Assembly (NCBI RefSeq): GCF_001684955.1
Contig: NZ_MAYF01000024.1
Location: 1 to 64,000, forward strand
From: Chryseobacterium contaminans
Lineage (GTDB): Bacteria > Bacteroidota > Bacteroidia > Flavobacteriales > Weeksellaceae
Length of the DNA: 64,000 bases
Reading direction: 5' to 3'
Both the position numbers and the translations under genes were made by a program. Below the pieces are notes generated by a model. That model was not told the DNA's origin. It ran no database searches and saw only the letters and a list, made by a program, of their open reading frames with translations. Positions 27,674 through 37,079 of this stretch are shown here, piece by piece; the stretch's first letter is position 1; every line of letters starts with the position of its first letter.

Positions 27674-28615
27674 ATGAAAATGAAAACCTCAGTAATCATT
27701 CCCGTATACAATGCAGAAAAATACCTTTCAAAAGCCGTAGAATCTGCTTTACAGCTTGATGAAGTTTATGAGATCGTTTTAGTAGAAGACCAATCACCGG
27801 ATAATGCACTTCAGGTATGCCGTGAACTGACTCAAAAATACAATAGAGTAAAGCTTTTTCAGCATCCGGACAAGGGAAATCATGGTGCAGGAGCCAGCAG
27901 AAACCTGGGAATTGAAAAAGCAACCGGAGAGTTTATTGCATTTCTGGATGCAGACGATTATTATTTACCTAACCGGTTTGAAGCCGAAAAAGAACTTTTC
28001 AGGGATCCGAAAGTAGACGGAGTTTTCAATGCTATTGGCACGGAATATTTAACCGAAAAAGGAAAAGAAGAATTTCAATCTAAGTTTAAAGAGATATCTT
28101 TGAGTACCGTTAACTATCCGGCAGAGGGCGAAGAAGTCTTTAAAGGACTCTTAAGTTTAACAACTAAAACTTTCGGTACTTCTTTTCATCTTAATTCACT
28201 TACCGTAAGAAGAGCTTCATTGGCGGCACATCATCTCCAATTCAATAAAGAACTTCGGGTACATCAGGATTCGGATTTTATCATCAAACTGTCTTATCAT
28301 TGTCATTTAAAAACAGGCAATATTACAGAAGCTGTTGCCATGAGGGGTATTCATGATGATAACAGAATCACTAAAATTATAAAATACTCTCCCCAATATA
28401 ACCAAAGGCAGTTTCTTTTATGGAAATCTCTGAACGAATGGGCTATTTCCAATCAGATCCCGCCAGAAGCCAGAAAAAGAATTTATTTGCTCTATAAATC
28501 GTTTGATCTTTCGCTAAAGAAAGGCCTCATTAAATACTGTACTATTGTATGGGAAACCCTTAAAAACCCTGAGATATTAAAAACTAAATACCGTTTCACT
28601 TACTACAAACGATGA
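27674..28615 (+). CDS. Glycosyltransferase family 2, tandem copy 1 of 4
   Basis: A 313-residue GT2 enzyme: TSVIIPVYNAEKYLSKAVES, VEDQSPDNAL, GNHGAGASRNLGIEKATGEF and FLDADDYYLPNRFEAE. HQDSDFIIKLSY marks the acceptor half. It is the first of four adjacent paralogs and overlaps copy 2 by 4 bases. Copies 1 and 2 form a closer pair (both have FNAIGTEYLT and GIHDDNRITKII or GMHDDNRITKII). Confidence 0.9.
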   Translation: MKMKTSVIIPVYNAEKYLSKAVESALQLDEVYEIVLVEDQSPDNALQVCRELTQKYNRVKLFQHPDKGNHGAGASRNLGIEKATGEFIAFLDADDYYLPNRFEAEKELFRDPKVDGVFNAIGTEYLTEKGKEEFQSKFKEISLSTVNYPAEGEEVFKGLLSLTTKTFGTSFHLNSLTVRRASLAAHHLQFNKELRVHQDSDFIIKLSYHCHLKTGNITEAVAMRGIHDDNRITKIIKYSPQYNQRQFLLWKSLNEWAISNQIPPEARKRIYLLYKSFDLSLKKGLIKYCTIVWETLKNPEILKTKYRFTYYKR

Positions 28616-29556
28616 AAATGAAAATCTCTGTAATTATTCCTGTATACAATGCAGAAAAATATGTATCAAAAGCTGTAGAATCTGCCTTACAATTTGATGA
28701 AGTTTATGAAGTAATTCTGATAGAGGATCATTCTCCGGACAATGCTCTTCAGGCCTGCCGTGAACTGGTTCAAAAATATGATAAAGTAAAACTTTTCCAG
28801 CATCCGGACAAGGGAAATCATGGTGCCGGAGCCAGCAGAAACCTGGGAATTGAAAAGGCAACCGGAGATTTCATTGCATTTCTGGATGCTGATGATTATT
28901 TTCTGCCCAACAGATTTACAGCTGAAAAAGAGCTTTTTAAAGATCCAAAAATAGACGGCGTTTTTAATGCTATTGGCACGGAATATCTGACTAAAAAAGG
29001 TAAGGAAGAATTTATGTCTAATATTAATGACAGTGAACTTTTAACCGTTAACTATGCAGCAGAAGGGAAAGAAGTATTCAGAGGGCTATTGGGATTTACA
29101 CCTGAAGCTTTTGGTTCATTCTTCACATTGGATGCCCTTACCGTAAGAAGATACTCTCTTGAATCTAAAAAATTAAGATTTAATGAGGTTCTCCGCCTTC
29201 ATCAGGATTCAGATTTCATCATTAAACTTTCATACCTTTGTCATCTAAAATCCGGTATTATAGATATTCCTGTAGCAATGCGGGGTATGCATGATGACAA
29301 CAGAATTACTAAAATAATAAAGTATTCTCCACAGTATAACCAGCGGCAGTTTCTTTTCTGGAATTCCCTTTACGAATGGTCTAATACCTTATCCCTTGAA
29401 ACAGATATTGCACAACATATTTATCTTCAGAAAAAGGCATTTGAACTTTCTGGAAAGAAAGGTATTTCAAAAAAAATAGGATTGCTGGCTGCTATTTTAA
29501 AAAACCCGAATATCCTGAGAACAAAATACAGATTTACTTATTCTCATAAGGCTTGA
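28612..29556 (+). CDS. Glycosyltransferase family 2, tandem copy 2 of 4
   Basis: A 314-residue GT2 enzyme very similar to copy 1, with GNHGAGASRNLGIEKATGDF, FLDADDYFLPNRF and FNAIGTEYLTKKGKEEF. It overlaps copy 1 by 4 bases, so translation may be coupled. Differences from copy 1 cluster in the middle and C-terminal region, where the acceptor is expected to bind. Confidence 0.9.
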   Translation: MKMKISVIIPVYNAEKYVSKAVESALQFDEVYEVILIEDHSPDNALQACRELVQKYDKVKLFQHPDKGNHGAGASRNLGIEKATGDFIAFLDADDYFLPNRFTAEKELFKDPKIDGVFNAIGTEYLTKKGKEEFMSNINDSELLTVNYAAEGKEVFRGLLGFTPEAFGSFFTLDALTVRRYSLESKKLRFNEVLRLHQDSDFIIKLSYLCHLKSGIIDIPVAMRGMHDDNRITKIIKYSPQYNQRQFLFWNSLYEWSNTLSLETDIAQHIYLQKKAFELSGKKGISKKIGLLAAILKNPNILRTKYRFTYSHKA

Positions 29557-29887
29557 TAATTTATTTTGCATTTTTCTTTTGTGACTATACTTTTAAATGG
29601 AAAGACAGTCACTTTTAGCTTTCTTAGTCAAAACCGTTTGTTTTTGTACTTATCTCACCGTTTTGTGGGGAAATTTTCTGAGGAAAATAAGGCTATAGAG
29701 TAACCTAGATCATCTCACATTATAAAAAAAACAGCATTGGAATTGCTCTGATTGTACTTCTGTGTTATTTTATAGAAAAAAACGCCCTTCATTTTTAAAA
29801 GTAAAATTAAAAGCTTAAATTTCCAATTCAAAATGGTACTAATAAAACGCAATTGTAATTCTAAATTTATTGTAAAAAGGAGAAAAA
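29557..29887 (+). other. AT-rich intergenic region between GT2 copies 2 and 3
   Basis: No gene is visible in these 331 bases. A weak inverted repeat GTGACT/AGTCAC spans 29580-29612 with a long loop. The last bases carry AAGGAG five bases before the next ATG, a Shine-Dalgarno-like sequence that is rare in this window. Confidence 0.4.
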
Positions 29888-30832
29888 ATGAGGATCTCAG
29901 TAGTTATTCCCGTTTATAATGCAGAAAAGTATGTTTCCCAGGCAGTAGAGTCTGTTCTTCAGTTTGATGAAGTACACGAAATTATTCTGGTTGAAGATAA
30001 ATCCCCTGACAATGCATTGCAGATATGTCAGCAGCTTGCCGAAAAACATGAAAGAGTAAAGCTTTTCCAGCATCCGGACAAGAAGAACCATGGAGCTGGC
30101 CCAAGTAGGAATTTGGGAATTGAAAAATCAACCGGTGACTTTGTTGCTTTTTTGGATGCAGACGACTATTTTCTACCCAACAGATTCGATGCTGAAAAAG
30201 AGTTATTTAAAGATCCAAAAGTAGAAGGCGTTTACGGAGCTCTTGGAGTGCATTATTATTCCGCAAAAGCAAAAGAACAATATTATCAATTGTTTGGTGA
30301 CAGACTGACTACAGTTTATAAAAAATATGATCCTAAAGATGTTTTCCCTGGACAGCTCCATATGCTGGGAACTTTTGGGCTCTTCAGTATTGATACTTTA
30401 ACAATACGTAGGGAAGCTTTAATGAGCAAAGTAAAACCTCTTTTTAAACCTCATTTAAGACTTCATGAAGACACAGAATTTCTGTTTCGCCTTTCTTATT
30501 ATCTCGATCTTTATCCCGGAATCCTGGATGAAGCTATAGCGATAAGAGGAGTACATGAAGATAACAGAATTACAAAGGTAGACCTCCGCGTCATAGATCC
30601 TTCCGTTTCCCGCGCTATACTGTGGAAAGAAGTTGACCTTTGGTCCCAAACTGAAAGCGACATTTCCGAGGAGGTAAAGATTCACATCAAAAGGATGCAC
30701 AGGAGCTTTGAAATCGCTAAAGCACCTCTGTTGAAAAAGTGGGGAATGATTATTAAATATTTCTTTACCGATTACAAAAGCATAAGGTCCGGTTTATACA
30801 ATATCAATTTCCGGCATTCATTGATTTCATAA
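29888..30832 (+). CDS. Glycosyltransferase family 2, tandem copy 3 of 4
   Basis: A 314-residue GT2 enzyme: ISVVIPVYNAEKYVSQAVES, VEDKSPDNAL, NHGAGPSRNLGIEKSTGDF, FLDADDYFLPNRFDAEKE. Copies 3 and 4 form a close pair, sharing VEGVYGALGVHYY, LFGDRLTTVYK and FGLFSIDTLTIRR-type segments that copies 1 and 2 lack. The start is fixed by AAGGAG at 29877-29882 just upstream. Confidence 0.9.
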   Translation: MRISVVIPVYNAEKYVSQAVESVLQFDEVHEIILVEDKSPDNALQICQQLAEKHERVKLFQHPDKKNHGAGPSRNLGIEKSTGDFVAFLDADDYFLPNRFDAEKELFKDPKVEGVYGALGVHYYSAKAKEQYYQLFGDRLTTVYKKYDPKDVFPGQLHMLGTFGLFSIDTLTIRREALMSKVKPLFKPHLRLHEDTEFLFRLSYYLDLYPGILDEAIAIRGVHEDNRITKVDLRVIDPSVSRAILWKEVDLWSQTESDISEEVKIHIKRMHRSFEIAKAPLLKKWGMIIKYFFTDYKSIRSGLYNINFRHSLIS

Positions 30833-31067
30833 AATAATAACCATAGATTTACAAAACTTAGATTAAAAAACAAAAATCAAAAAACTTTGCAAATTCTTAA
30901 TTGAAGCCATCCGAAAGCATTTCGTTCGGCAGACTTTTTGAATCAGAATCTTAATAAAAAACACCTCTTTGTTTTTATGTAAAAAAATTAGAGATAAGTC
31001 TTTATAATTAACTATCTTGCAACGCTTTTAGCCACAAATGATATAAAAAAGTTAAGTAAACAAAAAA

Positions 31068-32009
31068 ATGAAAATTTCAGTAATTATTCCCGTTTACAAT
31101 GCCGAAAAATATGTTTCCCAGGCAGTGGAATCTGCTCTGCAGTTTGATGAAGTTTGCGAAGTTATTCTGGTGGAAGATAAATCGCCGGATCATGCATTAG
31201 AGGTATGTAAACAGCTTGCCAAAAAACATGAAAGAGTAAAACTTTATCAGCATCCGGATAAAGAGAATCATGGTGCAGGCCCAACAAGAAATTTGGGAAT
31301 AGAAAAGTCCAGCGGAGATTTCATTGCATTCCTGGATGCGGATGATTATTTTCTTCCTAACAGATTTGATGCTGAAAAAGAGCTTTTCAAAAACCCTGAA
31401 GTAGAAGGCGTATATGGAGCCCTTGGGGTACACTATTATACTGAAAAAGCAAAAGAACAATATTATTCTTTATTCGGAGACCGGTTAACCACCGTTTATA
31501 AAAGACATGAACCCAAAGATGTTTTTCCGGGGCAAATCTATATGCTTGGAAGTTTCGGGCTCTTCAGTATTGATGCTTTAACGATTCGTAGGGACTCTTT
31601 GATGCAAAAAATGGATTCCTTATTTAAATCCAGTCTAAGGCTGCATCAGGATACGGAATTTTTATTCAGGCTTTCTTATTATCTTAATCTTTACCCTGGA
31701 ATTTTAGATAAAGCTATTGCAGTAAGAGGTGTACATGAAGACAACAGAATTACATTGGTTGATTCAAAAAAGGTGAATCCGGCAACTACCCGTGTCCTGT
31801 TATGGAAAGAAGTGAATACCTGGGCTGAAAATGAGACTACTCTTTCTGAACATATAAAGCTTCATATCAAAAGAATGTATCGCAGTTTTCAGATTGCCAA
31901 TGCTCCTAGTTCAAAAAAATGGGGAATGATCCTGAAATATTTTCTAACAGACTATAAAAGCATCCGGTCTGGAATTTATAACATTAACTTTAGGAATAAT
32001 CTGTTCTGA
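31068..32009 (+). CDS. Glycosyltransferase family 2, tandem copy 4 of 4
   Basis: A 313-residue GT2 enzyme, the near twin of copy 3 (ISVIIPVYNAEKYVSQAVES, NHGAGPTRNLGIEKSSGDF, VEGVYGALGVHYYTEKAKE). It follows an AT-rich gap of 235 bases without a clear signal. Its stop is 7 bases from the end of the convergent SGNH gene; no terminator is seen between them. Confidence 0.9.
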   Translation: MKISVIIPVYNAEKYVSQAVESALQFDEVCEVILVEDKSPDHALEVCKQLAKKHERVKLYQHPDKENHGAGPTRNLGIEKSSGDFIAFLDADDYFLPNRFDAEKELFKNPEVEGVYGALGVHYYTEKAKEQYYSLFGDRLTTVYKRHEPKDVFPGQIYMLGSFGLFSIDALTIRRDSLMQKMDSLFKSSLRLHQDTEFLFRLSYYLNLYPGILDKAIAVRGVHEDNRITLVDSKKVNPATTRVLLWKEVNTWAENETTLSEHIKLHIKRMYRSFQIANAPSSKKWGMILKYFLTDYKSIRSGIYNINFRNNLF

Positions 32010-32016
32010 TCTTATT

Positions 32017-32934
32017 TTATTTTCCTCTATTTGCAATAATAGAATCCGCTATCTGAGAAGAAATTCTTTTACTTGATTCCTTATATAAATGATTGCCGTC
32101 TGTATAATCATATTCAGCATAATTTCCTGAGAAATCAAAAAATTTCACATTCTGTTTCCTTGCTATATCTCTTAGCAGTTTGTTAAAATGAGGATATTTG
32201 TTATTCTCTATGGCACTAAGACTTTTTGATGTAGGAAGGCGTACGAGATAGACTTTGCCTTTTGTCCTTAAGTAATTAATCATTTCATTAATGGCTTTAA
32301 GACGCTCTGGTGACAGCTCTACTGTATTGGCTAAGTCTTTGTAAAACTGTTCCTTTTTATGGGTTCTCACCGCAACAGAATCTTTATGCATATTGATTGT
32401 TACTTCCAGCCATCCATCATCATGCAGGAAAGTATTGGACCTTCCGGCTTCTTCCCTTTCGGTATAAATTTTAAACCAACTTCTTGTATAATGCTTCAAA
32501 AGATATTCATAATTAGGAGACCTGTCATAAAAGTACATATCATTCAACGGAGAATGTTCTTCCGGAAAATCTTTTTCTTTTTTTATTAGTTTATTTAATG
32601 ATAGGTTCCATGGGCTTACCGTCAATATAAAAATTCCATTTTTAGTTTCCTGATCTAATTTTCTTTTAAGGGCTTTAAAATAAACCTGTCCATAGGGTGA
32701 TTCTACGATATTCAAAGAAAAATTATCAAAATCCACAGAAAGTTTGTTTTTCAAAATTCCGGGAACCACTCCCTGAGAGCCACGGGAATCTCCCAGTATC
32801 ATATTCTTTGGCTTTTTAACCGCAAAATGCATATAGTTATCATCCGTATTACCATCTGCATAAGATCCAAGGATGGCCAGCACTATAAGCACTGCTACAA
32901 AATAAGGGACTATTTTAATTAAAAACTTCTTCAT
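32017..32934 (-). CDS. SGNH-like (DltD/AlgJ-type) accessory acyltransferase, module 2
   Basis: A 305-residue protein with one N-terminal membrane segment (FLIKIVPYFVAVLIVLAIL), then a periplasmic SGNH-like domain. The nucleophile serine is in LGDSRGSQG, and the C-terminal DGNHLYKES supplies the Asp and His of the triad. Proteins of this type (DltD, AlgJ, AlgX, PatB) work with MBOAT proteins in O-acylation of extracellular polymers. The start is the ATG at 32934, 1 base after the MBOAT stop; a longer frame back to 33015 would overlap the MBOAT gene and is not needed. Confidence 0.78.
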   Translation of the reverse strand: MKKFLIKIVPYFVAVLIVLAILGSYADGNTDDNYMHFAVKKPKNMILGDSRGSQGVVPGILKNKLSVDFDNFSLNIVESPYGQVYFKALKRKLDQETKNGIFILTVSPWNLSLNKLIKKEKDFPEEHSPLNDMYFYDRSPNYEYLLKHYTRSWFKIYTEREEAGRSNTFLHDDGWLEVTINMHKDSVAVRTHKKEQFYKDLANTVELSPERLKAINEMINYLRTKGKVYLVRLPTSKSLSAIENNKYPHFNKLLRDIARKQNVKFFDFSGNYAEYDYTDGNHLYKESSKRISSQIADSIIANRGK

Positions 32935-32935
32935 G

Positions 32936-34369
32936 CTAAAACTGAAAATAAATAAATTCATTATTCCCGAAGTTGGCATAACGGAGAATGATATACATAA
33001 CAACCCAATAGACAATACGTCTTATCCAAGGCTGGAATCTTTTAATTTCCAATCCGTGGAATCTTTCTCGGTTAATCCATTCTACGGTCATCATAAACCC
33101 AATCAGGGCCAATACTTTTACCGGTAATGTATGCGGAATAGAAAGCAGTTCACGGCTAAAAATTCTACCGATATAGTGAATGGCCTGAGTTACAGATTCA
33201 GCTCTGAAAAAAATCCATGCAACGCAGGTAATCACAAAAGTTATCAGAATTTGTAAGCATTCCCTAAAGGATGGCAGAAACTTCCCCTGCCCCGCTACTT
33301 CCATATTCTGGCGGTTTTTATTCATGATGAGCAAAGGCATAAAATACAACGCATTAAGGCCTCCCCAAACTATAAACGTCCAATTCGCGCCATGCCAGAA
33401 CCCAGACACCAGGAAAATAATAAATGTATTTCTTATTTTCATAGAAAGCCCACCTTTACTTCCTCCCAACGGAATGTACAGATAATCTCTGAACCATGAA
33501 GAAAGCGAAATATGCCATCTTCTCCAGAATTCTGCAATATCCCTGGAGAAATAAGGAAATGCAAAGTTTTTCAGTAATTCTATTCCGAACAATCTTGAAA
33601 CCCCTAATGCAATATCTGAATATCCGGAGAAATCTCCATAGATCTGAAAAGCAAACAATACAGCCCCTAACACAAGATTTCCGGGACTTTCTGTTTGATA
33701 GTTGTTAAATATTTCATTCACCAGCGGTGCACAGTTATCAGCAATAACCATTTTTTTGAAAAATCCCCAAAGAATTTGTCTCATTCCATCCACCGCCTGC
33801 TCATAATTGAATACCCTTTCCCGTTGAATCTGAGGAAGAAGATGAGTTGCTCTTTCTATGGGACCAGCAACAAGAAGCGGAAAATAACTTACAAAGACAG
33901 CATAGTCTGTAAAGCTTCTCTCCGCTTTTATTCTTTTCTTATAGACGTCTATCACATAAGACAGTCCATGGAATGTATAAAACGAAATTCCCACCGGAAG
34001 TATAACATTAAGCAGCCAGACATTTACTTTGAATCCAAAGCCACTAAGAAGGTCTGCAAAACTATCAACAAAGAAATTATAATATTTAAAGAAACCAAGA
34101 AAGCCAAGATTGATGACAATGCTCAGAGTAAGCCAGAATTTAGCTTCCCGGTTCGTCTTACTGTTCTCTATTTTAATTCCTGATACATAATCAAGACCAA
34201 TGGAAAACATCAGTAAAAAAAGAAATCTCCAATCCCAACAGGCATAAAAATAGAAACTGGCTAGCAACAGCAACCTGTTCTGTTCCTGAAATTTCCTGTT
34301 GAAAACAAACCAATAGAGACAAAATACTATTGGTAAAAAAATAAGAAATCCTATTGAATTGAATAACAT
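32936..34369 (-). CDS. MBOAT family O-acyltransferase, module 2
   Basis: A 477-residue polytopic membrane protein of the AlgI/DltB type. Characteristic segments are YFYACWDWRF near the N-terminus, PVGISFYTFHGLSYVIDVY, GYSDIALGVSRLFGI, FWRRWHISLSSWFRDYLYIP and the catalytic histidine region SGFWHGANW. It is followed at once by its SGNH partner. It moves an acyl group to an acceptor on the periplasmic side. It is a paralog of the MBOAT at 35638. Confidence 0.93.
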   Translation of the reverse strand: MLFNSIGFLIFLPIVFCLYWFVFNRKFQEQNRLLLLASFYFYACWDWRFLFLLMFSIGLDYVSGIKIENSKTNREAKFWLTLSIVINLGFLGFFKYYNFFVDSFADLLSGFGFKVNVWLLNVILPVGISFYTFHGLSYVIDVYKKRIKAERSFTDYAVFVSYFPLLVAGPIERATHLLPQIQRERVFNYEQAVDGMRQILWGFFKKMVIADNCAPLVNEIFNNYQTESPGNLVLGAVLFAFQIYGDFSGYSDIALGVSRLFGIELLKNFAFPYFSRDIAEFWRRWHISLSSWFRDYLYIPLGGSKGGLSMKIRNTFIIFLVSGFWHGANWTFIVWGGLNALYFMPLLIMNKNRQNMEVAGQGKFLPSFRECLQILITFVITCVAWIFFRAESVTQAIHYIGRIFSRELLSIPHTLPVKVLALIGFMMTVEWINRERFHGLEIKRFQPWIRRIVYWVVMYIILRYANFGNNEFIYFQF

Positions 34370-34385
34370 CGGCTGATTTTAGAAG

Positions 34386-34523
34386 TTAACGGTTATTATA
34401 CTCCCCGTGAGCCTTTATTACTTCTGCTTCAATATGGTATATCTTATAAACCAGCATAGATACAGCCTTTTTTCCTGAGAAAATTCCTGCCATTTTTAGT
34501 GGAATATTTATTATTTCATTCAT
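34386..34523 (-). CDS. Possible small protein between the two MBOAT modules
   Basis: A 45-codon frame, starting MNEIINIPLKMAGIFSG and ending HGEYNNR, fills much of the gap between the module 1 SGNH gene and the module 2 MBOAT gene on the same strand. I do not recognise it, and it could be chance in AT-rich DNA. Its position in the operon is the only support. Confidence 0.25.
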   Translation of the reverse strand: MNEIINIPLKMAGIFSGKKAVSMLVYKIYHIEAEVIKAHGEYNNR

Positions 34524-34644
34524 TAGGAGTACTTTGGATTACATATTCTTTTTCTTATTTTGATTTTCATGAATATTCCAGAAAATAAAAATAAATGATT
34601 TAAGCTAATAAATTTACAATTCTTTTAGCCAAACCTATATATGA

Positions 34645-35583
34645 TCAATGTGTTAAAATATCTTTGGCTACTACTGCTGAAAATGCTTCAACTGATTTTT
34701 CATCCAGATGAACCTCATCCAGCCATTGATACTGATTATCCATTTCATTGTAATTGATATAGGAAACTTTTGTTTTAGAGGCAACATGCTTCATGCGGCG
34801 ATCAAAATCCGGGAATGCGTTATTTTCTATTGAGTAAGGCTCTTTATTAACGGGCATTCTTACAATAATTACTTTCCCATGTTTACTCAAAAACTCAATT
34901 GTTTTTTCAAGATACAGAATCCTGTTTTCAGATGCCTTCAGTCCATTTACTCTTTCCTGAAGCAGCCTCATATTTTTCTTGTTGGACATCTTCAGTTTTT
35001 CCGGAGCTGTTTTTTTTATAATTTTCAGATAATATCTTCCGTTGTCTAAAATAACAGGAACTCCAACTATGTTTTTAGGAGGTATTATTTTTTTATTCAG
35101 TTCATGGGTAATGGAAGGTTCATAACTTTCCAGCAGATATTCAATATTGGGGTTGACAGCAACCCTTGAAGTTTTGGCAACACTCTTATCATTTTCAATA
35201 TAAAACTCCGGATTGTCCGGTTTGTTTTTATCTACCATTAAAGCTGTAGGTTCAACGGTAACAATAAAAACACCATCCTTAGTTTCAGGTTTAATTTTTT
35301 TCTCAATAGATTCCAGATATTTGGGCCCATAAGGAGAATGTGCCCAGGTAAAGGAATAGTTATACAAACGTATATTGGGAAATTTGGGATGTAAAATACT
35401 GTCAATAATAGCAGGCTCCATCAACGCAGCTCTGGAGCTCCCCAGTATAAAAGAATTCTGCTGGGGAGAGGTAAACCTTCTATAAAAATCATCTGAATTT
35501 TTTGCTAAAAAATAGACAGCGTATCCTACTACCAATAAAGGCAGTATAGAAAACAGTATCAATTTTAAAAGTGATTTTTTCAT
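34645..35583 (-). CDS. SGNH-like (DltD/AlgJ-type) accessory acyltransferase, module 1
   Basis: A 312-residue protein with an N-terminal membrane anchor (LLKLILFSILPLLVVGYAVY) and an SGNH-like periplasmic domain. The nucleophile motif is FILGSSRAALMEP, and DEVHLDEKS near the C-terminus holds the Asp-x-x-His pair. It has the same architecture as the protein at 32017 but is clearly diverged from it. It lies 54 bases downstream of the module 1 MBOAT, as DltD accompanies DltB. Confidence 0.78.
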   Translation of the reverse strand: MKKSLLKLILFSILPLLVVGYAVYFLAKNSDDFYRRFTSPQQNSFILGSSRAALMEPAIIDSILHPKFPNIRLYNYSFTWAHSPYGPKYLESIEKKIKPETKDGVFIVTVEPTALMVDKNKPDNPEFYIENDKSVAKTSRVAVNPNIEYLLESYEPSITHELNKKIIPPKNIVGVPVILDNGRYYLKIIKKTAPEKLKMSNKKNMRLLQERVNGLKASENRILYLEKTIEFLSKHGKVIIVRMPVNKEPYSIENNAFPDFDRRMKHVASKTKVSYINYNEMDNQYQWLDEVHLDEKSVEAFSAVVAKDILTH

Positions 35584-35637
35584 AATTCAAATTCTGCTTG
35601 TTCTTACAGAGTTCTTTCTATTATTTCTGATAGTAGG

Positions 35638-37074
35638 CTAAAACATGGCATATATAAATCCTTTAGGAGCAATATAAAACAGGAAAACCAGAAACACCAG
35701 CACATAATAAAAACCCCATCGTAAAACGATATTTTTCTCTACAAGAATTTCTTTAATAGCATATTCTTTATCCCTATTCCCCCACTCCAGTAATATCATA
35801 AATAAACTGACAGCTATGATTTCTTTCTGAATAGGAAAATTAGGTAACTGGAAAAATGACAATGAGAAGATTCCCTGATAATATTTCGTAGCCATTTCCA
35901 TATCTTTTGAAAAGAAAAGGACCATCAATAAAGTGAAAAGAATAAATGTTACGGGGATATTTTTCATTTCCTCCTTTGTTGGAATGAAGTTGTTAGACGT
36001 TTTTATCTTCTTATTCATTTTCCCGCTCAAAATCAATGGAATAAACATAATCCCACTTACCAGGCCATGTACAATATAATGCCATTCGGCACCATGCCAG
36101 AATCCTACAACCAGGAAATTAATGATGATGGCCATTATCAATCCATATTTATCATAATCTCTGAAGTGAATAGATAAAGGGGTAAAAACATATTCTGTTA
36201 GCCAGGAGGTTAAAGAAATATGCCATCTTCTCCAATAATCGGCAACATTCTGTGCAAACAACGGATAATTAAAGTTAGGCTGAATTTTAATCCCCAGCAG
36301 CTTAGAAATCCCAATAGCCATATCTGTATATCCTGAGAAGTCTGAATATAACTGGATAAAATACAATACAGCCCCTGCCAATAAAGCACTTCCGTTTAAG
36401 GTATGATAGGAGTCAAAGAGCTGAGAGGTAATTCCGGCAATATTATCTGCTACCACCAGTTTTTTGAAAAGCCCCCATAAAATCTGCTTCAAACCATCTG
36501 TAAACTGAGGGGAAGAAAATTCTCTTTTTATTTTCAGGTTTTTCAAAAATGGAGTTGCCCTGTCAATAGGTCCGGCAATAATACATGGGAAAAAGGCAAT
36601 AAAGACGGCATAATCCAGTAAAGATGGAATTTCCTTCAGCTTATTATTCCTGATATCCAATAAGTAACTTATCATTCTGAATGAATAGAAGCTTATTCCT
36701 ATCGGGAAAATAATCTTCAGCAATCCCAATTGATCTTTAACTCCGAAAAGATTCAGGAAATCATTAAAGTTCTCAATGAAAAAATTAAAATACTTAAAAT
36801 ACAGAAGCTGAACCAGGACCATAAAAACTCCTGATCTCAGCCACAACACTTTAGCTTTCTCCTTTTCGGCAGATTTTATTTTGTTTCCTACAAAATAGGT
36901 AACCCCTGTAGTAACAATAAGTAGTGATAAAAATTCCCAACTCCAGCTGCTGTAAAAGACATAGCTTCCTATGAGCAGAATTATATTTTGAATCTTCGAG
37001 GTTTTTCCGCAGAGATAATAAATAAAATAAAGCGCAATAAAGAAAAATATAAAGCTGTAGGAATTAAGAAGCAT
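35638..37074 (-). CDS. MBOAT family O-acyltransferase, module 1
   Basis: A 478-residue polytopic membrane protein of the DltB/AlgI type: YVFYSSWSWEFLSLL, PIGISFYSFRMISYLLDI, GYTDMAIGISKLLGI, YWRRWHISLTSWLTEYVFTP and the catalytic region VGFWHGAEWHY. It starts 5 bases after the carrier protein gene, as expected if it receives its acyl group from that carrier. DltB takes D-alanine from DltC in the same way. The acyl group here is inferred to be glyceryl. Confidence 0.93.
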   Translation of the reverse strand: MLLNSYSFIFFFIALYFIYYLCGKTSKIQNIILLIGSYVFYSSWSWEFLSLLIVTTGVTYFVGNKIKSAEKEKAKVLWLRSGVFMVLVQLLYFKYFNFFIENFNDFLNLFGVKDQLGLLKIIFPIGISFYSFRMISYLLDIRNNKLKEIPSLLDYAVFIAFFPCIIAGPIDRATPFLKNLKIKREFSSPQFTDGLKQILWGLFKKLVVADNIAGITSQLFDSYHTLNGSALLAGAVLYFIQLYSDFSGYTDMAIGISKLLGIKIQPNFNYPLFAQNVADYWRRWHISLTSWLTEYVFTPLSIHFRDYDKYGLIMAIIINFLVVGFWHGAEWHYIVHGLVSGIMFIPLILSGKMNKKIKTSNNFIPTKEEMKNIPVTFILFTLLMVLFFSKDMEMATKYYQGIFSLSFFQLPNFPIQKEIIAVSLFMILLEWGNRDKEYAIKEILVEKNIVLRWGFYYVLVFLVFLFYIAPKGFIYAMF

Positions 37075-37079
37075 ACAAC

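Noticed and set aside
30906-30940. CCGAA/TTCGG hairpin between GT2 copies 3 and 4 as a terminator
   Set aside because: Only five base pairs with a 9-base loop and a short T run set off from the stem; too weak to call.
32935-33015. Upstream extension of the module 2 SGNH protein
   Set aside because: It overlaps the MBOAT 3' end and would place an extra hydrophobic stretch ahead of the normal membrane anchor.
33695-34183. 162-codon plus-strand frame antisense to the MBOAT gene
   Set aside because: The minus-strand MBOAT has all family motifs; this frame has no plausible domain.
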